Positions 50,795 through 57,577 of a stretch of DNA of 64,000 nucleotides are shown here, in pieces (position 1 is the stretch's first letter; each line of letters begins with the position of its first letter). This stretch comes from Phycisphaeraceae bacterium (GTDB lineage: Bacteria; Planctomycetota; Phycisphaerae; Phycisphaerales; UBA1924). Location of the stretch: contig JACKHA010000002.1 of NCBI GenBank assembly GCA_020639215.1, positions 1 through 64,000 of the forward strand, given 5' to 3'. Made by a program: the position numbers and the translations under genes. The notes under the pieces were generated by a model that did no database searches, was not told the DNA's origin, and saw only the letters and a program-made list of their open reading frames with translations.

Positions 50795-51784
50795 TCAAAG
50801 CCGCGCAAGATACCCGGAAGCGGTGGCCCGGAACCCCACCGGCTCCAGCCCCAGGAACGCCGCGGCCTTGTCCATCGAGCACACCGAGTCGCGAGTGGCG
50901 TTGGTGGCCATGCCCTCATCGAACGGCAGGGCGTCGCGCAGGCCGACGACTCTGGCCGCGCGGGCCTTCATGGCCGCGACCGGCCCGGGCAGGCCGAGCG
51001 TCTTGAGTTCCTTCTTCCCGTTGGTCACGTTGTCGCGCACGAACTCGAGCAGTTCGGGCCAGGTCAGCGGCTCGGGCCCGCACAGGTGGAGCACCTCGCC
51101 GCGGCACTCGCGGCGCTCAAGGCTCCGGGCCACCGCCAGCGCGACATCATCAACCGAGATCGGCGCGACCACCGCGGACTCGAACTTCGGCACGGGGAAC
51201 TTGAGCGGCTCGACGGGCCTCGTGAAGTACGGCATGAACACGAACGGGGCGGCGCGCCCCGTGGCCCAGCCCTTGGCCAGCTGCATGAACTCGCCGTCCG
51301 GGCCGTGGATCAGGCTGGGGCGGAGGATGGTCCAGGCCAGGCCCGAGTTGCGGACCAGCGTCTCGCCCTCGAACTTGCTCCGGGCGTAGGCGGTGTCGGC
51401 CTCGTCGTGCACGCCCAGGGCCGAGACCTGGACGAAGTGGCCCACGCCCGCGCCCTTGGCCGCCCGCAAGAGAGCCTTGGTCACGCCGACGTGCACGCGG
51501 GCGAAGGTCTGGCCGCCCGGGGCCTCGCGGATGATGCCGATGGTGTTGACCATGGCGTCGGCCCGCTCGGCCCACTCGCACAGGCCGTCGGGTCCGTCCT
51601 GGGGGGCCGGCTCGCCGCGGTGGATGCTCAGACGATCGTGCTCGGGCAGGGCTGCGCTCGCCTTGGACGGATCGCGCACGAGGGCCCGCACCGCGTGCCC
51701 GCGCTCCAGCAGCGTGCGGACGACGTGACGCCCGACGAACCCGGTCGCCCCGGCCACGCACACGGTCAGTTGCGAATCGCCCAT
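50795..51784 (-). CDS. NDUFA9-like NAD(P)-binding atypical SDR protein
   Basis: A 329-residue Rossmann protein. The N-terminal motif is CVAGATGFVGRHVVRTLLERGH (about 9-30), with LVRDPSKA binding-loop and YARSKFEGE (YxxxK) near 140-150. VEPLKFPVPKFESAVVAPISVDDVA and LCGPEPLTWPELLEFV are typical of the NDUFA9/complex I assembly-like group of SDRs. GGAGG lies 5 nt before ATG 51784. Substrate unknown; it might act in quinone- or lipid-linked metabolism. Confidence 0.8.
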   Translation of the reverse strand: MGDSQLTVCVAGATGFVGRHVVRTLLERGHAVRALVRDPSKASAALPEHDRLSIHRGEPAPQDGPDGLCEWAERADAMVNTIGIIREAPGGQTFARVHVGVTKALLRAAKGAGVGHFVQVSALGVHDEADTAYARSKFEGETLVRNSGLAWTILRPSLIHGPDGEFMQLAKGWATGRAAPFVFMPYFTRPVEPLKFPVPKFESAVVAPISVDDVALAVARSLERRECRGEVLHLCGPEPLTWPELLEFVRDNVTNGKKELKTLGLPGPVAAMKARAARVVGLRDALPFDEGMATNATRDSVCSMDKAAAFLGLEPVGFRATASGYLARL

Positions 51785-51860
51785 GTCGTCCTCCGATGCA
51801 GGGAGGGGAGGGTAGGGGTGCTGGCGCACCCGATTGGCGCGAGCGACTCCCCGCGTGAGG

Positions 51861-52005
51861 GGGTCGGGCTTTCCAGCCCGACCGGCATCGGGTGGGGGTC
51901 GGCGGACTGTTGCGGCCTTCTCGCCGGAACCTAAATGCCCGATGGCGATCTCGCCGCGGCACAGGCGCCCACCCGCGACCGGGAAGGGCTGGAACGCCCT
52001 GCCCC
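51861..52005. repeat. inverted pair of family B palindromes
   Basis: GGGTCGGGCTTTCCAGCCCGACC at 51861-51883 and the opposite-facing AAGGGCTGGAACGCCCTGCCCC near 51984-52005, in the 238-bp gap between two minus-strand genes. They resemble the pair at 29822-30005. Confidence 0.7.
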
Positions 52006-52022
52006 TCGCTCAACGAGTTTGG

Positions 52023-53576
52023 CTACACCCCCGCGGCCATCCGCTCCGGCATCACCGTCGACCCATCCCCCAGCGCCATCCGCTGGGCCAGCAGCACGCC
52101 GGACCGCAGCGCGCCCTCCATGTAGCCCACGAACGCCGGGCAGGTGTGCTCGCCGCAGAACCGCAGGCGATGGATCCCCTCGTGCAGGATCGGGCCGGTC
52201 CGGGTGAGTTGCCCCGGCGCCGGGAACGAGTACCCGGCCCCGCACCACTGGTCGGCCGGCCAGTCCATGAACCGTCGCGGCCCGCCGCGTGCCTCGGCCA
52301 GCAGGTTCGCCTCGTAGCCGGGGTAGATCGACTCGAGTTCGCGGCTCACGCGCGCGTCGACCTCCTGCCTCGTGCCCTCGCGGAGCCACTGGGCCGCGCT
52401 CCCGCCGCTGAACACGTGCAAGGAAGCGTTTCCGCCGCCCTGGTTGTCGGTCCCGTTCCAGGTCATGGCGACCGGGCCGTCGGTCAGGCTGTCGGGGGCC
52501 AGGCCCAGGTCGCGCCAGTAGCGGCTCTTGACCGCCGAGAGATACTTCAGGGCCGTGCCCATCTGCGGAGCCAGGCGATCCGGCAGCAGGGGCACGAAGA
52601 AGATCCGTGTCCACACGCTGGGCGGCACGGCCAGCACCACATAGTCCGCCGCCCGCACCCGCCCGTCGGCCAGCGTCACCTTGGCCACGTTCTCGTACTC
52701 GATCGACGCCACCGGCGTGCCCCGCAGCACGCGGTAGCCCTGGATCCGGTCGAGCAGCTTGTCGGCCAGCTGCTGGTTCCCGCCCCGGCAGCGGTACACC
52801 TCGCTGTCCTCCCAGTAGGACTGCCCGCCCCCGCCGGCGACCTGGGCCAGCATGCCCAGCAGGCTCTGGTTCTCGACGGGCACCGCGTTGTCCGACGCCA
52901 GCACGATCCGCAGCACCTGCCTGGTCGCCTCGTCCGTGTTGAGCGCGTTGATCCACCCGGCGACGGTGCTGCGGTCCAGGTCCTCGGCCCCGATTGAGGT
53001 CCATGGCTCGTTGCCGCTGATCGGCACCGCCGCGTCGTTCATGGTCGACAGGGCCGCGTCCATCGACACCCACAGGCGCTCGGCCTCGGGCTCGTCGAGC
53101 ATCCGCCCGTTCAGGCGGACGGGGAACGCCAGCTCGTCCTCGCTGGTCACGTCCAGCATCCGCAGGCCGAACTGCTGGGCGTAGGCCAGCCACGTGAAGT
53201 GGTTGGAGCCGATCAGTTCGCCCCCGCCCTCGACGACCTTGCCGGGCACGAAGTCCTTGAACGACAGCACCCGCCCGCCGATGCGGTCGCGGGCCTCGAT
53301 CACCTCGACCTCGTAGCCGAACTCGAGCAGTTCGTACGCGCAGGCCAGCCCGGCGAACCCGGCCCCGACGACGATCACGCTCTTGCCGTTCGGGCGCCGG
53401 GCCGGACGCCCTCCATCCATCCGGGCGCTGCGGTCCGACGCGCACCCGCCAAGGCGGGTGGCGGCCAACACCGCGGCGAACCCGCCCGCCGAGGCCTTGA
53501 GGGCCTCCCGGCGGGTCATGGTGCGGCGGCGGTCGGCGAAGCGGTGGGCCAGGCGGGCATAGAGCGATCGCGACAT
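52023..53576 (-). CDS. exported flavin monoamine oxidase-like protein
   Basis: A 517-residue FAD enzyme. The N-terminal FAD-binding motif VIVVGAGFAGLACAYELLEFGYEVEVIEARDRIGGRV is complete (about 68-104). Near the end is RLRFCGEHTCPAFVGYMEGALRSG, the flavin-contacting C-terminal block of the MAO/polyamine oxidase family. A twin-arginine-type leader (TMTRREALKASAGGFAAVLAATRLGGC) with a possible lipobox LGGC suggests Tat export and lipidation. An alternative start is ATG 53519. The amine substrate is unknown. Confidence 0.85.
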   Translation of the reverse strand: MSRSLYARLAHRFADRRRTMTRREALKASAGGFAAVLAATRLGGCASDRSARMDGGRPARRPNGKSVIVVGAGFAGLACAYELLEFGYEVEVIEARDRIGGRVLSFKDFVPGKVVEGGGELIGSNHFTWLAYAQQFGLRMLDVTSEDELAFPVRLNGRMLDEPEAERLWVSMDAALSTMNDAAVPISGNEPWTSIGAEDLDRSTVAGWINALNTDEATRQVLRIVLASDNAVPVENQSLLGMLAQVAGGGGQSYWEDSEVYRCRGGNQQLADKLLDRIQGYRVLRGTPVASIEYENVAKVTLADGRVRAADYVVLAVPPSVWTRIFFVPLLPDRLAPQMGTALKYLSAVKSRYWRDLGLAPDSLTDGPVAMTWNGTDNQGGGNASLHVFSGGSAAQWLREGTRQEVDARVSRELESIYPGYEANLLAEARGGPRRFMDWPADQWCGAGYSFPAPGQLTRTGPILHEGIHRLRFCGEHTCPAFVGYMEGALRSGVLLAQRMALGDGSTVMPERMAAGV

Positions 53577-53650
53577 GCGCGGGACTGTACCAGAGGGGGA
53601 GGAATCGAGGGGCTTGCGGTCGGCGAGGCTGGGACCTTGGGCCCCTGGGG

Positions 53651-53730
53651 TTGCGGGCGCTCCGCCCGCAACCGGGTCCGATGACGGCAACCCCAGCCAA
53701 CCGGTGGGTCTGCGGGCGGAACGCCCGCCA
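53651..53730. repeat. inverted pair of family C palindromes
   Basis: TTGCGGGCGCTCCGCCCGCAA at 53651-53671 and TGCGGGCGGAACGCCCGCCA at 53711-53730, immediately outside the left end of the mobile element at 53737. Confidence 0.7.
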
Positions 53731-53736
53731 CCCCAG

Positions 53737-53764
53737 CTGGATCCAGGTACTGGTCAACTCTGAA
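53737..53764 (+). repeat. left terminal inverted repeat
   Basis: Begins CTGGATCCAGGTACTGGTCA and ends ACTCTGAA. Inverse of 55741-55768 with a single mismatch. Confidence 0.85.
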
Positions 53765-53813
53765 ACACTCCGCGATTCGCCCCGGTTGGCCGAGCGGGGT
53801 ATCCTCGCGCCGT

Positions 53814-53948
53814 ATGACCACCAAACCCAAAACATCCCCGAAACCCAAGCCCGAGAAGCCGAACAAGGCCAAGGGTGAAAAGGATGCGAACACCGTCGCC
53901 AAGTCGATGCTTGACCGGATCGCGGAACGGACGGAGCGGAAGGGCTAA
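53814..53948 (+). CDS. 44-residue basic protein within the mobile element
   Basis: Lys/Pro/Thr-rich N-terminus (MTTKPKTSPKPKPEKPNKAK), then a short helix (ANTVAKSMLDRIAERTERKG). It starts 49 bp inside the left inverted repeat and ends tail to tail with the RHH-like gene, overlapping it by 4 bp. There is no clear Shine-Dalgarno, so the call rests on composition and close packing. Function unknown; it could be a nucleic-acid-binding accessory. Confidence 0.5.
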   Translation: MTTKPKTSPKPKPEKPNKAKGEKDANTVAKSMLDRIAERTERKG

Positions 53949-54145
53949 GCCCCAAGTTCCGCCCGAGCGGTCCTGAGCAGCCTGTCCCGCGCCCAGACCG
54001 TGAGCGGCAGCCCCGCCGCGTCCGCCGCCTGCCTGAGCGTTTCATGCTCGGCAGGGGAGAGCGGGAGTTTGGGCGTTTCCGTGCGACGCTCCGCCTTGGG
54101 CTTGCGGGGCCGTCCTGGACCCTTTGATTTCGTCTTTGTCGCCAT
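53945..54145 (-). CDS. ribbon-helix-helix-like small DNA-binding protein
   Basis: 66 residues: a basic arm (MATKTKSKGPGRPRKPKAERR) and a compact C-terminal fold (LPLSPAEHETLRQAADAAGLPLTVWARDRLLRTA). The latter matches the beta-strand/helix/helix pattern of RHH antitoxins and mobilisation-type regulators. The ATG at 54145 is 6 nt downstream of the -10 box, so the transcript is probably leaderless (GTG 54151 is an alternative). Its promoter contains a palindrome between the -35 and -10 boxes, fitting autorepression. It is divergent from the transposase gene. Confidence 0.65.
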   Translation of the reverse strand: MATKTKSKGPGRPRKPKAERRTETPKLPLSPAEHETLRQAADAAGLPLTVWARDRLLRTARAELGA

Positions 54146-54151
54146 GCCCAC

Positions 54152-54179
54152 AGTATACCCACGAATATTTCGTGGTCAA
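54152..54179 (-). promoter_or_regulatory. sigma70-like promoter of the RHH-like gene
   Basis: On the minus strand TTGACC (54174-54179) and TATACT (54152-54157), spacer 16 bp. The start codon follows the -10 box so closely that a leaderless transcript is expected. Confidence 0.7.
54159..54175. promoter_or_regulatory. palindromic operator between divergent genes
   Basis: CCACGAA-TAT-TTCGTGG, perfect 7-bp arms, lying in the spacer of the RHH-gene promoter and just upstream of the transposase promoter. It is the natural binding site for the RHH-like product, by inference. Confidence 0.65.
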
Positions 54180-54181
54180 CC

Positions 54182-54210
54182 TTGCTCTGTCCTATTTCTA
54201 TGGGTATCAT
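54182..54210 (+). promoter_or_regulatory. sigma70-like promoter of the transposase gene
   Basis: TTGCTC (54182-54187) and TATCAT (54205-54210), spacer 17 bp. The -10 box touches the first ATG (54211). A start near 54217 would make a leaderless message beginning at the second ATG. Confidence 0.55.
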
Positions 54211-55107
54211 ATGCCCATGCGTCGCATCACCACTCAGCAACGGGTTTCGGTCGTCAAGGCTCTTGTCGAGGGCTGCTCCATCCGGGCAACCGCCCGCATG
54301 ACCGGGGTTTCCAAGCCCACCATCCTCAAACTGCTCTTGGGCCTTGGCCGCGTCTGCCTGTCCCATGAGGACAACGCCATCCAGATGGTCGAGTGCGAGC
54401 ACGTCGAGGCCGATGAGGTCTGGGGCTTCGTCCACTGCAAGGCCAAGAAAGCCCCGACCGCCAAGGGCGGCATCGACCACGTTGGCGACGCCTGGACGTG
54501 GTACGCCGTCGATCGCAAGTCCAAACTGATCCTGTCGTGGATCATGGGCGACCGGGATCAGGACCACGCCCGCGCGTTCATGTATGACCTTGCCTCCCGG
54601 CTGGCCCGCCGCCCGCAACTGTCCACGGACTCCCTCGGTGCCTACGCCGGGGCGGTGGCCGAAGCGTTCTACAAACTCGGCGTGGACTACGGGCAGGTCC
54701 ACAAGGTCTACCGAGCCAGCGTGGACGGGGCACGGACCTACAGCCCGTCCGAGTGCATCGCTTGCGAGAAGAACCCCATCCGGGGCAATCCCGACGTGGC
54801 CGCCATCGGCACGTCCCGTATCGAGCGTGCCAACCTGACGCTCCGCATGAGCCAGCGTCGATGGACTCGGTTGACCAACGCCCACAGCAAGTCCTTTCGC
54901 CACATGGAGGCGGCGTTCGCCCTTCACGCTTGCTACTACAACTGGTGTCGGAAGCACATGACCCTCGGGACTACTCCGGCGGTTGCGGCTGGTCTGACTG
55001 ACCGGGAGTGGTCGGTTGCGGACCTTGTGGACTTGCTGGAGCGGGAAGAACGGGAGGCGATTGGTACGGAAGCGACGAGGCGGGGACCGTATCGGAAGCG
55101 CTCTTGA
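54211..55107 (+). CDS. IS1-like DDE transposase
   Basis: 298 residues. The N-terminal helix-turn-helix is TQQRVSVVKALVEGCSIRATARMTGVSKPTILKLLLGLG (about 7-45). The catalytic region shows VECEHVEADEVWGFV (first acidic residues), WTWYAVDRKSKLILSWIMGDRD, then LSTDSLGAY (second Asp), and ANLTLRMSQRRWTRLTNAHSKSF with HYYNWCR-like YYNWCRKHMTLG near the C-terminus. This pattern belongs to IS1-family-like single-ORF transposases common in planctomycetes and cyanobacteria. ATG 54217 is an alternative start. Its last 137 bp overlap the cargo gene on the opposite strand. Confidence 0.85.
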   Translation: MPMRRITTQQRVSVVKALVEGCSIRATARMTGVSKPTILKLLLGLGRVCLSHEDNAIQMVECEHVEADEVWGFVHCKAKKAPTAKGGIDHVGDAWTWYAVDRKSKLILSWIMGDRDQDHARAFMYDLASRLARRPQLSTDSLGAYAGAVAEAFYKLGVDYGQVHKVYRASVDGARTYSPSECIACEKNPIRGNPDVAAIGTSRIERANLTLRMSQRRWTRLTNAHSKSFRHMEAAFALHACYYNWCRKHMTLGTTPAVAAGLTDREWSVADLVDLLEREEREAIGTEATRRGPYRKRS

Positions 55108-55684
55108 GGTAGAACCCGATTGACTCTGTGATCTTGACCACGGATTGCTCGTGCTTCGCCACACTGTTCTCGGTCTCGACAAAGCCGATGTCAATGAACC
55201 GGCACCGCTTGAACCGAGTGTCCCGCACCCGCACAGCACCCACGCGAGTGTCCGCAAGTCGTGCCACAATCCATGCACGCTCTCTCGGATGCCCGTCAAA
55301 GTGGCAATCGTCGGCGTCCACCCTTCCGCTGCATTCGATGATCGCCGGGCCGCGAATAACGCAGTTCTCGAAGGTCTTGTCCACAATCTCGCCCTGCATC
55401 CCTAGCAACGAGATTGGCACGTCCTTGCTAGACACATGGCTTGACATGAGTTCGGCTTGCGTGGCGACTCCACCTGTCGGGTCCAAGAAAGGTGCCCACA
55501 CGCGAAGCCACGGCGCACGCGCAATGATTGCCTTATTGCTCAGGATGGACACCACCAGCCAGAACAACGTGAAACCGATGAGCAGGCCCACCAGCCATGC
55601 CGGGGTCCATTTCATCAGCACCAGTTCGACAGCGAGGATCACGGACGGCCCCACTGACGGCTTGATGGCGTTTGATATCGACAT
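54971..55684 (-). CDS. membrane-anchored repeat protein, mobile-element cargo
   Basis: 237 residues from ATG 55684 (55714 is possible). Two adjacent TM helices (VGPSVILAVELVLMKWTPAW and LVGLLIGFTLFWLVVSIL) are followed by a right-handed-beta-helix-like stretch with short repeats (FENCVIRGPAIIECSGRVDADDCHFDG, VRVRDTRFKRCRFIDIGF) resembling pentapeptide-type repeats. A Pro/Gln-rich tail follows. It ends inside the transposase gene on the other strand. Function unknown; the 5' end lies 56 bp from the right inverted repeat. Confidence 0.6.
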   Translation of the reverse strand: MSISNAIKPSVGPSVILAVELVLMKWTPAWLVGLLIGFTLFWLVVSILSNKAIIARAPWLRVWAPFLDPTGGVATQAELMSSHVSSKDVPISLLGMQGEIVDKTFENCVIRGPAIIECSGRVDADDCHFDGHPRERAWIVARLADTRVGAVRVRDTRFKRCRFIDIGFVETENSVAKHEQSVVKITESIGFYLKSASDTVPASSLPYQSPPVLPAPASPQGPQPTTPGQSDQPQPPE

Positions 55685-55740
55685 GATGGGATTATGATAC
55701 CCCTCATCCCGCACCCCCGCCGAACGGAGGGGTCGAGGGA

Positions 55741-55768
55741 TTCAGAGTTGACCAGTGCCTGGATCCAG
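55741..55768 (-). repeat. right terminal inverted repeat
   Basis: Begins TTCAGAGTTGACCAGTGCCT; ends GGATCCAG. It lies 43 bp before the atpG start codon. Confidence 0.85.
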
Positions 55769-55811
55769 GGCCAGCCCCGCCCCTCCCCCGCCCTCCTACA
55801 CTCCCCGCCCT

Positions 55812-56708
55812 ATGGCCAACACCCGCCAACTCAAGAAGCGCATCAAGGCCGTCGCCAACATCCGGCGCATCACCAAGACGATGCAGATGATCGCGACGGC
55901 CCGATTCGCCGCGGCCCAGCAGCGGTCCGTCGCCAGCCGTCCCTACACCGACGCCCTGTTCGGGCTCGTCCAGGAACTCGCCGGCGGCTCGGGCGATGTC
56001 ACCCACCCGCTCATCACCGGGCCCTCCGGCGGCGTGAAGGCGGACGCGAAGGAACTCACGCTTATCCTGTCCTCCGATCGCGGCCTGTGCGGGCCGTACA
56101 ACTCCAACGTCCTCCGCACCGCCCTGCGGTACTTCCGCCAGACTCCGGCCGCGATGGGCGGCGTGGTGGAACTGGTCGGCAAGAAGGGCGTGGCCTTCCT
56201 GCGGTTCAACAAGGTCACGGTCGCCCGCCAGCACACCCAGTTCGGCGACAAGCCGGCGTACGACGACGTCGACGCCTTGGCCCGCAACTACATCGAGCGG
56301 TTCATCGCGGGCGAGGTCTCGGCGGTCCGCGTCGTGTCCATGAAGTACATCTCCGCGGGCAAGCAGGTCCCGGACGTCACGACGCTGCTGCCGTTCAAGC
56401 CCGAGGCGGCCCGGTCCCGCCCCGGGGCCGAGGGCGAGTCCAAGGCGGTCGCCCAGTACGAGTTCAGCCCCTCGCCCGAGGAACTGCTCGACACGCTGCT
56501 GCCCGCGGCGGTCAAGGCCGTGCTGTTCCAGGCCTTCAACGACGCGATCGTCTCCGAGCACGTGGCCCGGATGATCGCGATGAAGGCGGCGACCGACAAC
56601 GCCGGCAAGATGGGCAAGCTCATCAGCCGGCGCTACAACCGCGCCCGCCAAGCCCAGATCACCACGGAACTGACCGAGATCATCTCCGGGGCCGCGGCGC
56701 TGGGTTGA
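55812..56708 (+). CDS. atpG: ATP synthase F1 gamma subunit
   Basis: 298 residues of the central rotor shaft of F1-ATPase. The N-terminal helix is canonical (TRQLKKRIKAVANIRRITKTMQMIATARF), the middle has LILSSDRGLCGPYNSNVLR, and the C-terminal helix ends RMIAMKAATDNAGKMGKLISRRYNRARQAQITTELTEIISGAAAL, the block that contacts the beta subunits. No other atp gene is adjacent, which is unusual because atpG normally lies between atpA and atpD. The mobile element ends 43 bp upstream, where its promoter should be. Confidence 0.96.
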   Translation: MANTRQLKKRIKAVANIRRITKTMQMIATARFAAAQQRSVASRPYTDALFGLVQELAGGSGDVTHPLITGPSGGVKADAKELTLILSSDRGLCGPYNSNVLRTALRYFRQTPAAMGGVVELVGKKGVAFLRFNKVTVARQHTQFGDKPAYDDVDALARNYIERFIAGEVSAVRVVSMKYISAGKQVPDVTTLLPFKPEAARSRPGAEGESKAVAQYEFSPSPEELLDTLLPAAVKAVLFQAFNDAIVSEHVARMIAMKAATDNAGKMGKLISRRYNRARQAQITTELTEIISGAAALG

Positions 56709-56733
56709 GGCCCGAGAGGCCGCAGAGTGTGGC

Positions 56734-56759
56734 GTGCTTGTGGCTCTGCACAAGCATGC
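56734..56759. terminator. hairpin after atpG, repeat family E copy 1
   Basis: CGTGCTTGT and ACAAGCATG-type arms around GGCTCTGC, 26 bp after the atpG stop. A related, perfect version lies at 57517-57542. It probably ends transcription but has no U-tract. Confidence 0.5.
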
Positions 56760-56814
56760 TCGGTGCTTCGTTGACCTCCAGGCACACGGGCAGTACCACC
56801 GGTACCCTCCGCCA

Positions 56815-57447
56815 ATGTCCCCGCGCCTCCGCTTCGGGCTCTGGGTTGCGGCGGTGGGCGGGTGCGCCGTTTCGCCCGTGCTGTTCCGCCTGGTCGCCCC
56901 GTGGGCGGGCGCGGCGTGGCAGTGCCTGTGCCTCGGCGGGATCCTGGCCCTTTACGCGACGACGCCGGCGGACGCGATCAAGCTGCCCGGGTGGCTGAGC
57001 CGCGCGACCATCGTGGGCGGGATGGTGCTGTGGCCGTGGCTGTGCTATGGGCGGGTGACGCCGGCCCTGCTGATTCCGGCGCTTGTCGCGGTGCTGTTCG
57101 ACCATGTGCCGCTGACGATGACGCGGAAGGGCGCGCCGAAACCGAGGGTGCGCATCGAGGCGCGCTGGTCCTGGAAGCCGGGTGTGCTGGCAGACTGGGC
57201 GACCTCCGTCCAGCTGTGGTCGCCCACGTTGTGGATCACGCTCGGGAGCCCGGAGTCGAGCGTGGCGACCCCGGAGTGGGCACTCCGCGGCTGCGGCTTC
57301 GTGCTGCTCTGGATGCTCGTGCTGCAACTGCCCGAGGAGCGGTCCGCCCGTTGGCCGGGGGTCACGACGCGTGTTGTGGTCGCGTCGGTGTTCGGCGTGC
57401 TCAACCTGTTCGCCGTGGTCGCCTATGCGTCCAACCCACACCGGTGA
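56815..57447 (+). CDS. integral membrane protein of unknown function
   Basis: 210 residues with about five TM helices (FGLWVAAVGGCAVSPVLFRLVAPW, WQCLCLGGILALYATTP, IVGGMVLWPWLCYGRV, PALLIPALVAVLFDHV, CGFVLLWMLVLQLP and VVVASVFGVLNLFAVVAYA). A short charged loop (MTRKGAPKPRVRIEARWSW) separates the halves. ATG 56815 begins just before the first helix; extending upstream would read through the hairpin. No family recognised. Confidence 0.6.
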   Translation: MSPRLRFGLWVAAVGGCAVSPVLFRLVAPWAGAAWQCLCLGGILALYATTPADAIKLPGWLSRATIVGGMVLWPWLCYGRVTPALLIPALVAVLFDHVPLTMTRKGAPKPRVRIEARWSWKPGVLADWATSVQLWSPTLWITLGSPESSVATPEWALRGCGFVLLWMLVLQLPEERSARWPGVTTRVVVASVFGVLNLFAVVAYASNPHR

Positions 57448-57516
57448 TGCGGGCTACGCCAGTCTCGCGGCTCGGCACAAGCGCGCACGACGAACCTCGC
57501 GCCGCCGGCGACTCAC

Positions 57517-57542
57517 CATGCTTGCTCAGAGCAGCAAGCATG
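57517..57542. terminator. hairpin between convergent genes, repeat family E copy 2
   Basis: CATGCTTGCT, loop CAGAGC, AGCAAGCATG: a perfect 10-bp stem between the membrane-protein and UDP-sugar-dehydrogenase genes. Confidence 0.6.
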
Positions 57543-57577
57543 CCACCCGTCGGACGGTGCCGGTCGCTTCACCCCGC

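Larger units (their letters stand above)
53737..55768. mobile_element. 2.0-kb element with 28-bp terminal inverted repeats
   Basis: The ends at 53737-53764 and 55741-55768 are inverted copies, identical at 27 of 28 bases. Between them lie four genes: a 44-residue basic protein, an RHH-like regulator, an IS1-like transposase and a membrane-anchored protein. The outermost ten bases, CTGGATCCAG, are a palindrome and occur at both ends, so they could instead be a 10-bp target duplication; the inverted repeat would then begin G(T/C)ACTGGTCAACTCTGAA. It sits between family C repeats and atpG. The transposase and ends make mobility likely, but the element may be a one-off cargo type. Confidence 0.75.
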
